This document shows positions 1-5,040 of a stretch of 23,569 bases of DNA, one piece after another. The stretch covers positions 1 to 23,569 of the IMG/VR virus record IMGVR_UViG_3300035487_000104; one strand, written 5' to 3'. A program made the translations under genes and the position numbers. The first letter of the stretch is position 1. The number at the start of each line of letters is the position of its first letter. The notes beneath the pieces were generated by a model. That model was not told the origin of the DNA and did no database searches. It saw only the letters and a program-made list of their open reading frames with translations. Source of the stretch: a virus.

Positions 1-15
1 ATAAGGAAATAACAT

Positions 16-141
16 ATGACTTTTTTATCAGCAGCAATCGTAGTCCCTATCGTAGTACTCTTCTTAGGTACCGCCATGTCGGAGGTATCATCTGCATTGA
101 CTGAGCCACCTGCACCTGAGGTTGTCGAAGTACTAGAGTAA
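16..141 (+). CDS. small membrane protein, 41 aa, unknown function
   Basis: This short frame starts with ATG at 16, eight bases after an AAGGAA ribosome binding site at 4-9, and ends with TAA at 139-141. The product has one hydrophobic stretch at about residues 4-20 (AAIVVPIVVLFLGTA) followed by an acidic, proline-containing tail with several Glu residues. It looks like a single-span membrane peptide with the tail on one side. It lies 56 bases upstream of the glutaredoxin gene on the same strand and is probably in the same operon. I do not recognise a family. The clear ribosome binding site and the organised hydrophobic/acidic layout make it more likely real than chance. Confidence 0.6.
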   Translation: MTFLSAAIVVPIVVLFLGTAMSEVSSALTEPPAPEVVEVLE

Positions 142-197
142 CCCTGCCACCTAAGCATGTGCCTAAACTGCTTACCTCTCTCACATAAGGAATTATA

Positions 198-440
198 ATG
201 TACACTATCATTACAAGAAATCAATGTAACTTCTGTGACACAGCTAAGAAATTATTAGAAGCATCTAGCCAAGGCTACACTGAATACAACATACAGTCAG
301 AGAGTTCTAAGTGGGTGTTGTCTCTACTTAAACAGGCTAACATTACTACAGTACCTCAAATCTTTTCAACGTCAGGTGAACACATCGGGGGCTATGCAGA
401 GCTAAAGAATTTACTGGACAAGGTAGAGGATAGAATTTAA
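198..440 (+). CDS. glutaredoxin
   Basis: An 80-residue glutaredoxin, a cytoplasmic thiol-disulfide oxidoreductase. In phages it usually serves as electron donor to ribonucleotide reductase; that enzyme is not in this window. What is seen: the active-site CxxC as C10-N-F-C13 (the common form is CPYC), the cis-proline loop TVPQIF at 51-56, and the glutathione-side GGYAEL at 64-69, all in correct order. Length is normal for a phage glutaredoxin. Start ATG at 198 follows a TAAGGAA ribosome binding site. The next gene begins one base after its stop, so the two are in one operon. The Asn in place of Pro in the active site should change the redox potential, but that is inference. Confidence 0.93.
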   Translation: MYTIITRNQCNFCDTAKKLLEASSQGYTEYNIQSESSKWVLSLLKQANITTVPQIFSTSGEHIGGYAELKNLLDKVEDRI

Positions 441-441
441 G

Positions 442-639
442 ATGCCTGATGATGAGGACTTATCTGAGTTTGACTACATAGCTGGCTCACTGGTAGGTTT
501 TTGTATGACCTACATAGATAAAGATATGCTGTGGACTATACTCAACCATGTTCGGAACAGCTACGAACTTGCCGTTGCTCTTGAGACACAGGAAGACTTG
601 ATGATATGTGTTGAAGAGTACTATGAAATAAATAAGTGA
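442..639 (+). CDS. hypothetical acidic protein, 65 aa
   Basis: A 65-residue protein that I do not recognise. It is acidic, beginning MPDDEDLSEFDY, with a mostly helical central part and a final EEYYEINK. It has two cysteines and no membrane segment or known motif. It starts one base after the glutaredoxin stop (TAA-G-ATG), with an AGAGG at 424-428 that is rather far from the start. It ends just before the ribosome binding site of the PhoH-like gene. Its place between glutaredoxin and PhoH makes it part of the same transcript. Function unknown; its reality is supported by exact packing between two certain genes. Confidence 0.72.
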   Translation: MPDDEDLSEFDYIAGSLVGFCMTYIDKDMLWTILNHVRNSYELAVALETQEDLMICVEEYYEINK

Positions 640-649
640 GGACAGAACT

Positions 650-1354
650 TTGGTTCAACAGAAACCTAAACGACAAACAACTAAACGTGACACCACCTAT
701 AAGGGTGCAGCCAACAAAGCTACAGCCCCGTTACTCGCCCGTAACCCTAACCAACAACTCTACATAGATGCACTGCAGTCACACAATCAAGTCATAGTGT
801 TTGGCCCAGCTGGTACAGGAAAGACTTACGTTGCTGCCACCTATGCTGCAAACCAGTACACTCTTAAGACCATAGATAAGATCGTGATAACTAGGCCTCA
901 CGTAGCCGTAGGAAGGGATGTAGGGTACCTCAAAGGCTCGTTAGAGGAGAAAACGTTACCGTGGGCCTTACCAGTAATAGACGTCCTTGAGCAGCATTTA
1001 ACGAAGGGTACAGTAGAGACAGCAGTTAAGAATGGTAACATCGAAGTAGCACCTATGGCCCTTATGAGGGGAAGATCATTCGACAAAGCATTCATTATCG
1101 TAGACGAAGCACAGAACGTCACGGTACATGAGATGAAGATGTTGTTGACAAGGGTAGGAGAAGGGAGTACCATTGTACTTAACGGAGACATACAACAGTC
1201 AGACATTAAGGAGACAAGTGGCCTAGCTAAGATCACCCACCTAGCTAAGAAACACAGCCTACCTCTACCTGTTGTAGAGTTTGGTATTGATGATGTTGTT
1301 CGTAGTGCAACCTGTAAAATGTGGATAGAAGTTTTTATGAAAGAGAATATATAA
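650..1354 (+). CDS. phoH: PhoH-like P-loop ATPase
   Basis: A 234-residue PhoH-family protein, a cytoplasmic P-loop ATPase of still unclear role, very common in marine phages and linked in the literature to phosphate stress and RNA handling. What is seen: Walker A GPAGTGKT at residues 52-59, Walker B with IIVDEAQN at 149-156, and the family's NGDIQQ block at 179-184. The start is TTG at 650: the frame is closed by a stop at 629-631, no ATG or GTG lies between, and GAGG at 638-641 stands eight bases upstream. Its stop overlaps the next start as TAATG. The N-terminal 30 residues are basic and probably disordered. Confidence 0.92.
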   Translation: MVQQKPKRQTTKRDTTYKGAANKATAPLLARNPNQQLYIDALQSHNQVIVFGPAGTGKTYVAATYAANQYTLKTIDKIVITRPHVAVGRDVGYLKGSLEEKTLPWALPVIDVLEQHLTKGTVETAVKNGNIEVAPMALMRGRSFDKAFIIVDEAQNVTVHEMKMLLTRVGEGSTIVLNGDIQQSDIKETSGLAKITHLAKKHSLPLPVVEFGIDDVVRSATCKMWIEVFMKENI

Positions 1355-1800
1355 TGACTATGGTTAGATTTAAGTTCGACAAACGTTTGTACATGGCCTA
1401 CGATACACCAGCCAAGGAAGCCTTAGTTAAGTTACTAGAGGCAGGGGGCCACACCATTGAGAGTACTGTAGAGAACTACAATGCTGATGTAGTATCCTCT
1501 AAGGATGGCCTGATGTACTACAATGAGGCAGAAGTTAAGACAGGATGGAAAGAAGAGTGGCCCCCTCACTGGGCTGAGATTAGGTTACCTGAACGTAAGA
1601 AACGTTTGGTTAAGATGTACGAAGAAAGGGAGGGTGTGCTAAACTTCTACATCTTTAGGCCTGACTTCAAGCAAGTGTGGAGGATCAAAGACACCTTGCT
1701 GAAAGACAGCAGCCTTAGGGTAGCCAAGGGTAGGTACATCACTCACGGAGAGAGGTTCTTTCATATACCTTACGGGGATGCTGAGTTAATTAAACTGTAG
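1354..1800 (+). CDS. possible PD-(D/E)XK nuclease-like protein, 148 aa
   Basis: A 148-residue protein, last gene of the plus-strand operon. I chose ATG at 1354 because it overlaps the PhoH stop as TAATG; the frame stays open upstream to a GTG at 1321, but that lies inside phoH. Residues 45-62 hold a pattern that fits the PD-(D/E)XK nuclease core: D45 in ADVV, then a turn (KDG) and strand ending E60-V-K62. Glu22 sits in an N-terminal helix where many members have one. The rest is rich in Trp and charged residues (KTGWKEEWPPHW). Phages carry such small nucleases as resolvases or DNA-degrading enzymes. The assignment rests on motif spacing only, so function is tentative; the gene itself is solid. 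A terminator follows directly. Confidence 0.75.
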   Translation: MTMVRFKFDKRLYMAYDTPAKEALVKLLEAGGHTIESTVENYNADVVSSKDGLMYYNEAEVKTGWKEEWPPHWAEIRLPERKKRLVKMYEEREGVLNFYIFRPDFKQVWRIKDTLLKDSSLRVAKGRYITHGERFFHIPYGDAELIKL

Positions 1801-1809
1801 ATAAAAGTA

Positions 1810-1848
1810 AACCCCCTTGGATTTCTCCTTGGGGGTTCTTTATTTTTT
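1810..1848. terminator. intrinsic terminator between converging operons
   Basis: AACCCCC at 1810-1816 pairs with GGGGGTT at 1831-1837. Inside, after a TT/TT mismatch, GGA (1819-1821) pairs with TCC (1826-1828) around a TTTC loop. On the plus strand CTTTATTTTTT follows, a classic U-tract. On the minus strand the same hairpin is followed by TACTTTTAT, a weaker tract. It lies ten bases after the nuclease-like gene and its T-tract touches the stop codon of the last minus-strand gene, so it probably stops both converging transcripts. Confidence 0.85.
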
Positions 1849-1963
1849 AGTAGCCTGACTTCTTTGTCTTCTTCTTAGGCTTCTTCATAGCTGAGTCCTT
1901 CATCAGCTTACCACTAGGCATGTAGTGTGACCCCTTAGGTGCTGGTTTCTTTTTCGTCTTCAT
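1847..1963 (-). CDS. very basic 38-aa protein, last gene of late operon
   Basis: A 38-residue, extremely lysine-rich peptide beginning MKTKKKPAPKGSHYMPSGK and ending KKTKKSGY. About two fifths of its residues are Lys, mostly in two clusters around a central MPSGKLMKDSAM. The start ATG (1963-1961) overlaps the previous gene's TGA as ATGA, and AGGGAG stands upstream at a suitable distance. Peptides with this MPSGKLMKDS core seem familiar to me from marine phage genomes, but I know no function. Strong basic charge suggests nucleic acid or membrane contact. Its stop falls in the T-tract of the terminator. Confidence 0.7.
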   Translation of the reverse strand: MKTKKKPAPKGSHYMPSGKLMKDSAMKKPKKKTKKSGY

Positions 1964-2103
1964 TTCTTTCTACTCCCTTTAGGTTTCTTAGTTGAAGAAT
2001 CTCTTATTGCCTTATCTGTTGGTGCTCCTTTTGCACCTTTCTTTCTCATTTTCTTTCCCGCCTTTCTCTTCAGCTCTATATTGTGCCACAGTGAATGTCC
2101 CAT
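1960..2103 (-). CDS. basic 47-aa protein, unknown function
   Basis: A 47-residue basic peptide beginning MGHSLWHNIELKRKAGKK and containing GAKGAPTDKAIRDS, ending KGSRKK. I chose ATG at 2103 because it overlaps the preceding stop as TAATG, the junction type used repeatedly in this operon, and because an AGGAG lies ten bases upstream. The shorter start at 2049 is also possible and would leave 29 residues. A rival frame (2012-2110) overlaps it and starts closer to the same AGGAG; I consider that less likely. The WHNI...KR...G..GAPT layout resembles small proteins often seen near the ends of marine podovirus operons. Function unknown. Confidence 0.65.
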   Translation of the reverse strand: MGHSLWHNIELKRKAGKKMRKKGAKGAPTDKAIRDSSTKKPKGSRKK

Positions 2104-2291
2104 TATGCATTGTCTCCTACTTTAAAACACTTAGGTACGGCGTAGTGTCCATTGATTATTATAATACCAGCCATCTTAACGGCATCCTTTTCACATTGCT
2201 CACGGGTGTACCAAATGTTACCCTCATTGGCTACCACCACACAGGTAGTAGCTTCAAAGGTAGCACAGGCAAGTACTGCAGCTAAAAACAT
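2103..2291 (-). CDS. small secreted protein, 62 aa, four cysteines
   Basis: A 62-residue protein starting ATG at 2291, directly after the TAG of the previous gene. Residues 1-20 are hydrophobic (MFLAAVLACATFEATT) and look like a short signal peptide, without the usual basic start. Cysteines are at 9, 17, 33 and 55; two pairs could form disulfides in the periplasm. C9 follows VLA, which only partly resembles a lipoprotein box. Sitting close to holin-like and spanin-like genes, it could be an outer-membrane lysis partner, but this is speculative. Its stop overlaps the next start as TAATG. No family recognised. Confidence 0.65.
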   Translation of the reverse strand: MFLAAVLACATFEATTCVVVANEGNIWYTREQCEKDAVKMAGIIIINGHYAVPKCFKVGDNA

Positions 2292-2540
2292 CTACCACTT
2301 CACCTTATTTGCCCAGTATGCAGCTGAAGATTTACCCTTAGCTATATTCTTTTTGTGTCTAGCTTTAAAGGCTTTGTTCCTAGCTGTACCATCTGGGCTA
2401 CCCTTGACGCCCTTCTGTCCAAACCTAATAATCTTTTCTTTGCCATCAAAACATGCCTTGACAACATGAGATTTAGTCTTATGGTCTGGTGTAGTCTTAG
2501 GTGTGTTACACTTCATCTTTGCTTTGTCAAGTTTTGCCAT
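2292..2540 (-). CDS. conserved phage-type basic protein, 82 aa
   Basis: An 82-residue basic protein. The start ATG at 2540 overlaps the previous stop as TAATG; a GTG two codons upstream (2546) is less likely. The first third is variable and Lys-rich; residues 24-48 (SHVVKACFDGKEKIIRFGQ then KGVKGS) form a compact strand-type segment. The C-terminus holds FKARHKKN, IAKGK and SAAYWANKVKW, a dense set of conserved-looking Arg/His/Trp positions. I recognise this layout as a widespread phage protein of unknown role. The mix of basic and aromatic residues would suit nucleic acid binding, but that is inference. It lies in the late operon after the lysis-type membrane genes. Confidence 0.8.
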   Translation of the reverse strand: MAKLDKAKMKCNTPKTTPDHKTKSHVVKACFDGKEKIIRFGQKGVKGSPDGTARNKAFKARHKKNIAKGKSSAAYWANKVKW

Positions 2541-3013
2541 TACCACTTCCCTTGTTTAGTACCAGTGAACCACAGTACTGTAATTAGAGTACCTACACCA
2601 GCTAGAATTAACAGTGCAATCAGAGCACCGTTCACACAGTTATCAAATAACTCTTGCTTCTTATACATCTCATCTTGCCTGATCTTCCTCATCTGGCCCT
2701 CAATTTGCAGCACTTCTTTCCAAGCTGATGGCCCGTAAGTCCATGATATATGGTCTTTAATTTCTTTTCTCATGTGTTCCATCTTCTTCTTCTGTGCAAA
2801 GATTTCAATGGCGTTAGCACTGTTGTCAGAGAGAGCCTTGTAGAACGGAGGGTTCTTTGCCTTATCTTCTGCATACTGGAAGTCACTGAAGGCAGCACCC
2901 CACTTAGAGAGAGCACCACTCATCTGTTGAATGTCTTTACCTGCACTAATCCCTTGCTTTAAAATGTTAAAAGCACTGGTAGCTAACCCGACAGCAGTGA
3001 TAGGGTCAATCAT
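2540..3013 (-). CDS. late-operon protein with C-terminal membrane anchor, 157 aa
   Basis: A 157-residue protein. Residues 1-30 are mildly hydrophobic and helical (MIDPITAVGLATSAFNILKQ), the middle (about 50-120) is charged, coiled-coil-like and contains ISWTYGPSAW at 89-98, and residues about 127-149 form one strong membrane segment followed by a short basic tail ending KQGKW. So it is probably anchored by its C-terminus with most of the protein on one side. It starts directly after the TAG of the spanin-like gene (TAGATG) and its stop overlaps the next start as TAATG. Homologues are familiar to me from marine phages without a known function. Lysis or membrane attachment of virion parts are possible. 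Confidence 0.8.
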   Translation of the reverse strand: MIDPITAVGLATSAFNILKQGISAGKDIQQMSGALSKWGAAFSDFQYAEDKAKNPPFYKALSDNSANAIEIFAQKKKMEHMRKEIKDHISWTYGPSAWKEVLQIEGQMRKIRQDEMYKKQELFDNCVNGALIALLILAGVGTLITVLWFTGTKQGKW

Positions 3014-3289
3014 CTACTTACCCCAATTCTGGTTTCTCAAGTCTTCCATCATCAGTCTAATAGACTTAATGTTCTCATCTATACGTCCCATAGTGACAGC
3101 CTGTGCCTGTACGATATTCTCAAGGGCCATGATCCTTGTTTCTTGACGTACAATCTCTCTTGTATTGCTCTCAATATCACTGTTAAGAGCAGACACAAAC
3201 CACACAAGTGCTGTTGTTTGAGCTACGATAGCTAATATAAAAGTCAACGGTATCGACTTAGACAAGTGCCATTCTTTTTCTCTGTTCAT
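3014..3289 (-). CDS. spanin-like membrane protein with coiled coil, 91 aa
   Basis: A 91-residue protein with a basic start (MNREKEWHLSK), one membrane segment at about 13-35, and a long heptad-type coiled coil from about 37 to 85. This is the layout of inner-membrane spanins (Rz type), which link the inner membrane to an outer-membrane partner at lysis. ATG at 3289 overlaps the holin-like gene's TGA as ATGA, which fixes the start; the frame stays open upstream but inside the holin-like gene. Position directly after a holin-like gene supports a lysis role. It is short for Rz, and no certain outer partner is visible, so another membrane role is possible. Confidence 0.7.
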   Translation of the reverse strand: MNREKEWHLSKSIPLTFILAIVAQTTALVWFVSALNSDIESNTREIVRQETRIMALENIVQAQAVTMGRIDENIKSIRLMMEDLRNQNWGK

Positions 3290-3708
3290 TTTGTAAACCC
3301 TGCTCCGAAATAAAGTCCGACTATAGCCGATACAATGTGTGTGTCTAACGGTGTAATGACGAAGCCTGTTGCTGACTGCCATACGATCTGCTTGTCTGGG
3401 CCAAATAGGAAGTTCCAGAAACCTCCTTGTATTTCTGTGTAACCCACAAACACTGGCACTTCAGGGTAAAATACAGCAACCAGTTTAGGTAGTACTATTA
3501 TAGAGAACACAGCTGATAGTGCTATGATCCTACGTGTCCAAGCAAAGTGAACGTCCTTAGCTCCGTGCTCCCTTGCCTCTTGCTGACCAGCTATGAGTAG
3601 CTTCTGTTGTTCAGCCTTGTTCTTGTTGTTCATTCCCCAGATGGACATAACCCCACCTAAGATGGTTGATAGTAACATGGTGAGTAGTTCTAAAGGTAAT
3701 CCAAACAT
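3286..3708 (-). CDS. holin-like membrane protein, three predicted spans, 140 aa
   Basis: A 140-residue membrane protein with hydrophobic segments at about 5-25, 58-82 and 117-137, and a charged linker KNKAEQQK...EAREHGAKD between the first two. The segment FAWTRRIIALSAVFSIIVLPK at 55-75 and VITPLDTHIVSAIVGLYFG near the end are typical of a membrane protein that I recall from many marine phages. Three short spans and position right after the lysozyme-like gene and before the spanin-like gene suggest a holin, which would make holes in the inner membrane at lysis. Proof is lacking. Start ATG at 3708 overlaps the lysozyme-like stop as TAATG. Confidence 0.72.
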   Translation of the reverse strand: MFGLPLELLTMLLSTILGGVMSIWGMNNKNKAEQQKLLIAGQQEAREHGAKDVHFAWTRRIIALSAVFSIIVLPKLVAVFYPEVPVFVGYTEIQGGFWNFLFGPDKQIVWQSATGFVITPLDTHIVSAIVGLYFGAGFTK

Positions 3709-5036
3709 TATAAACTCGGTACTGTGCCACTGGAGGTATTTCCTCCAGCTGCTCTTGTGATTTCGTATGTAGAACCATCAGCAAAAGTGTAAGTACCTAC
3801 TCCAAAAGAGGTATCCCAAGACACTACCCTATCCTCTGCTAGTACAGACCAGTTATATTCTACAGCCCTCCGTTTCATCAAACCTCCAAGTATTCTACCA
3901 TTCTGGGTGGGGGAAGTGTTGAGGATACCACGAATATTTACAGGATTTCTTTGGTCTATTGGCAGCTGTAGTTCTTCTATTACATCAGTCATAGAATCAT
4001 AACCGATAGAAGCTGGCCCTGCATTCCAAGCTAAATCTGTCAGAGTTTTTAAAGCTGTAGTATCCAAGTCAGAAACTTGTACGTTGGCGGGTAAGTTGTC
4101 TGTAGCCTTATCTTTAAAAGCTTGTATAACAGCCGTAACCCAACTATCTGTTGTCGAGTAATCTTTAGATCGGACACCTTCTTTAGTTGCATCCTCAATA
4201 GAAACTAAACTTGGGTCTAAATCATCGTTACCAGCAACACCTTGTGAAATCCAAAATCTTCTACGGCTAGTTTCATCTCTAGGTACAGACAGACCGTTAT
4301 ACTTAATACTGTCTGTGACAATACCAAAGGGTAAAGTCAGCATTGGAAACTCGTTGGGGCCAAAGTGAGCTTCTAAACCCTCTAAGTTACCCACACCTAG
4401 TGCAGTTTTTAAAGCAGGTACATCCTCTGTAGGCTGAAACTTCTTTGTTTTAGGGTCTTGTATTCTTTCGTATGTTGTGGCGTCAAGGGTTCCAGTAACA
4501 GGTAATCCTTCTGCTTCTTGAAATGCCCTTAAAGCAGCTTGAGTACCAGCACCAGCCCCGCCATCAATACCCCTTGGTACATAACCAAGCTGTGTTAAAC
4601 CAGCCTGAGCAGAACGAGTAGCTTCTCTGGTGTCTGTAAAGTCAGCATAACCTTGTCCTATTGTTTGTGTCACCAACTCACTTGAGTACCTAGGACTTTC
4701 TGCCATTGATATAAAGTTTTGTTCGTCAGGTGACAAATTCCGTTCTACAAATTGATCGTCTGATTGTGGTGTTACTATAGCTTCAGGTAATACAGGTTCG
4801 ACAAACCCTTCTGCTTCAGGTTCAAATGTCCTATCCTCCATACCAACACCTGACTGAAAGAACTGACGATCTGGGTCTTCTGACACAGGGGCAGGGTCTG
4901 CTTTGGTAGTTGCTGTGTCAACAAGCTCAACAATCTCATCAAAGTCCCAGAAGTTACCCTTAGCAGGTGTTGTTTCAGTGACCTTAGCAGTTTCTGCTTT
5001 AGTAACTACTTCATCGTTGTCCCAAAAATTAGCCAT
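3708..5036 (-). CDS. peptidoglycan-binding lysozyme-like protein, 442 aa
   Basis: A 442-residue cell-wall hydrolase candidate. Residues about 136-195 match a PG_binding_1 fold (LTQLGYVPRGIDG, TQAALRAFQEAEGLPVTGTLD). Residues about 215-397 look like a phage-type lysozyme: LTDLAWNAGPASIGY at 332-346 and the closing GGLMKRRAVEYNW at 384-396 recall the GH24 C-terminal helices. I could not assign the catalytic Glu. The N-terminal 130 residues are acidic and disordered and hold two copies of NFWDxDE[VI]V (3-11, 28-36). It follows two internal virion genes, so it is probably the virion wall-cutting enzyme, or the endolysin, or both. Start ATG at 5036 follows the previous stop by four bases; a longer form from ATG 5126 would add a hydrophobic segment. 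Confidence 0.82.
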   Translation of the reverse strand: MANFWDNDEVVTKAETAKVTETTPAKGNFWDFDEIVELVDTATTKADPAPVSEDPDRQFFQSGVGMEDRTFEPEAEGFVEPVLPEAIVTPQSDDQFVERNLSPDEQNFISMAESPRYSSELVTQTIGQGYADFTDTREATRSAQAGLTQLGYVPRGIDGGAGAGTQAALRAFQEAEGLPVTGTLDATTYERIQDPKTKKFQPTEDVPALKTALGVGNLEGLEAHFGPNEFPMLTLPFGIVTDSIKYNGLSVPRDETSRRRFWISQGVAGNDDLDPSLVSIEDATKEGVRSKDYSTTDSWVTAVIQAFKDKATDNLPANVQVSDLDTTALKTLTDLAWNAGPASIGYDSMTDVIEELQLPIDQRNPVNIRGILNTSPTQNGRILGGLMKRRAVEYNWSVLAEDRVVSWDTSFGVGTYTFADGSTYEITRAAGGNTSSGTVPSL

Positions 5037-5040
5037 ACCC

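Noticed and set aside
898-1236. Minus-strand frame of 112 codons inside phoH
   Set aside because: It lies wholly opposite a gene with clear Walker motifs and shows no recognisable protein features.
2012-2110. A 32-residue minus-strand frame starting ATG 2110 three bases after AGGAG
   Set aside because: It overlaps the 47-residue gene in another frame. The latter starts with a TAATG overlap as used elsewhere and leads by ATGA into the next gene, so I prefer it. The spacing of three bases for ATG 2110 is also short.
2152-3146. Several plus-strand frames with hydrophobic residues opposite the small late genes
   Set aside because: They run through the packed minus-strand genes, lack starts with ribosome sites, and would cross the terminator-defined border of the operons.
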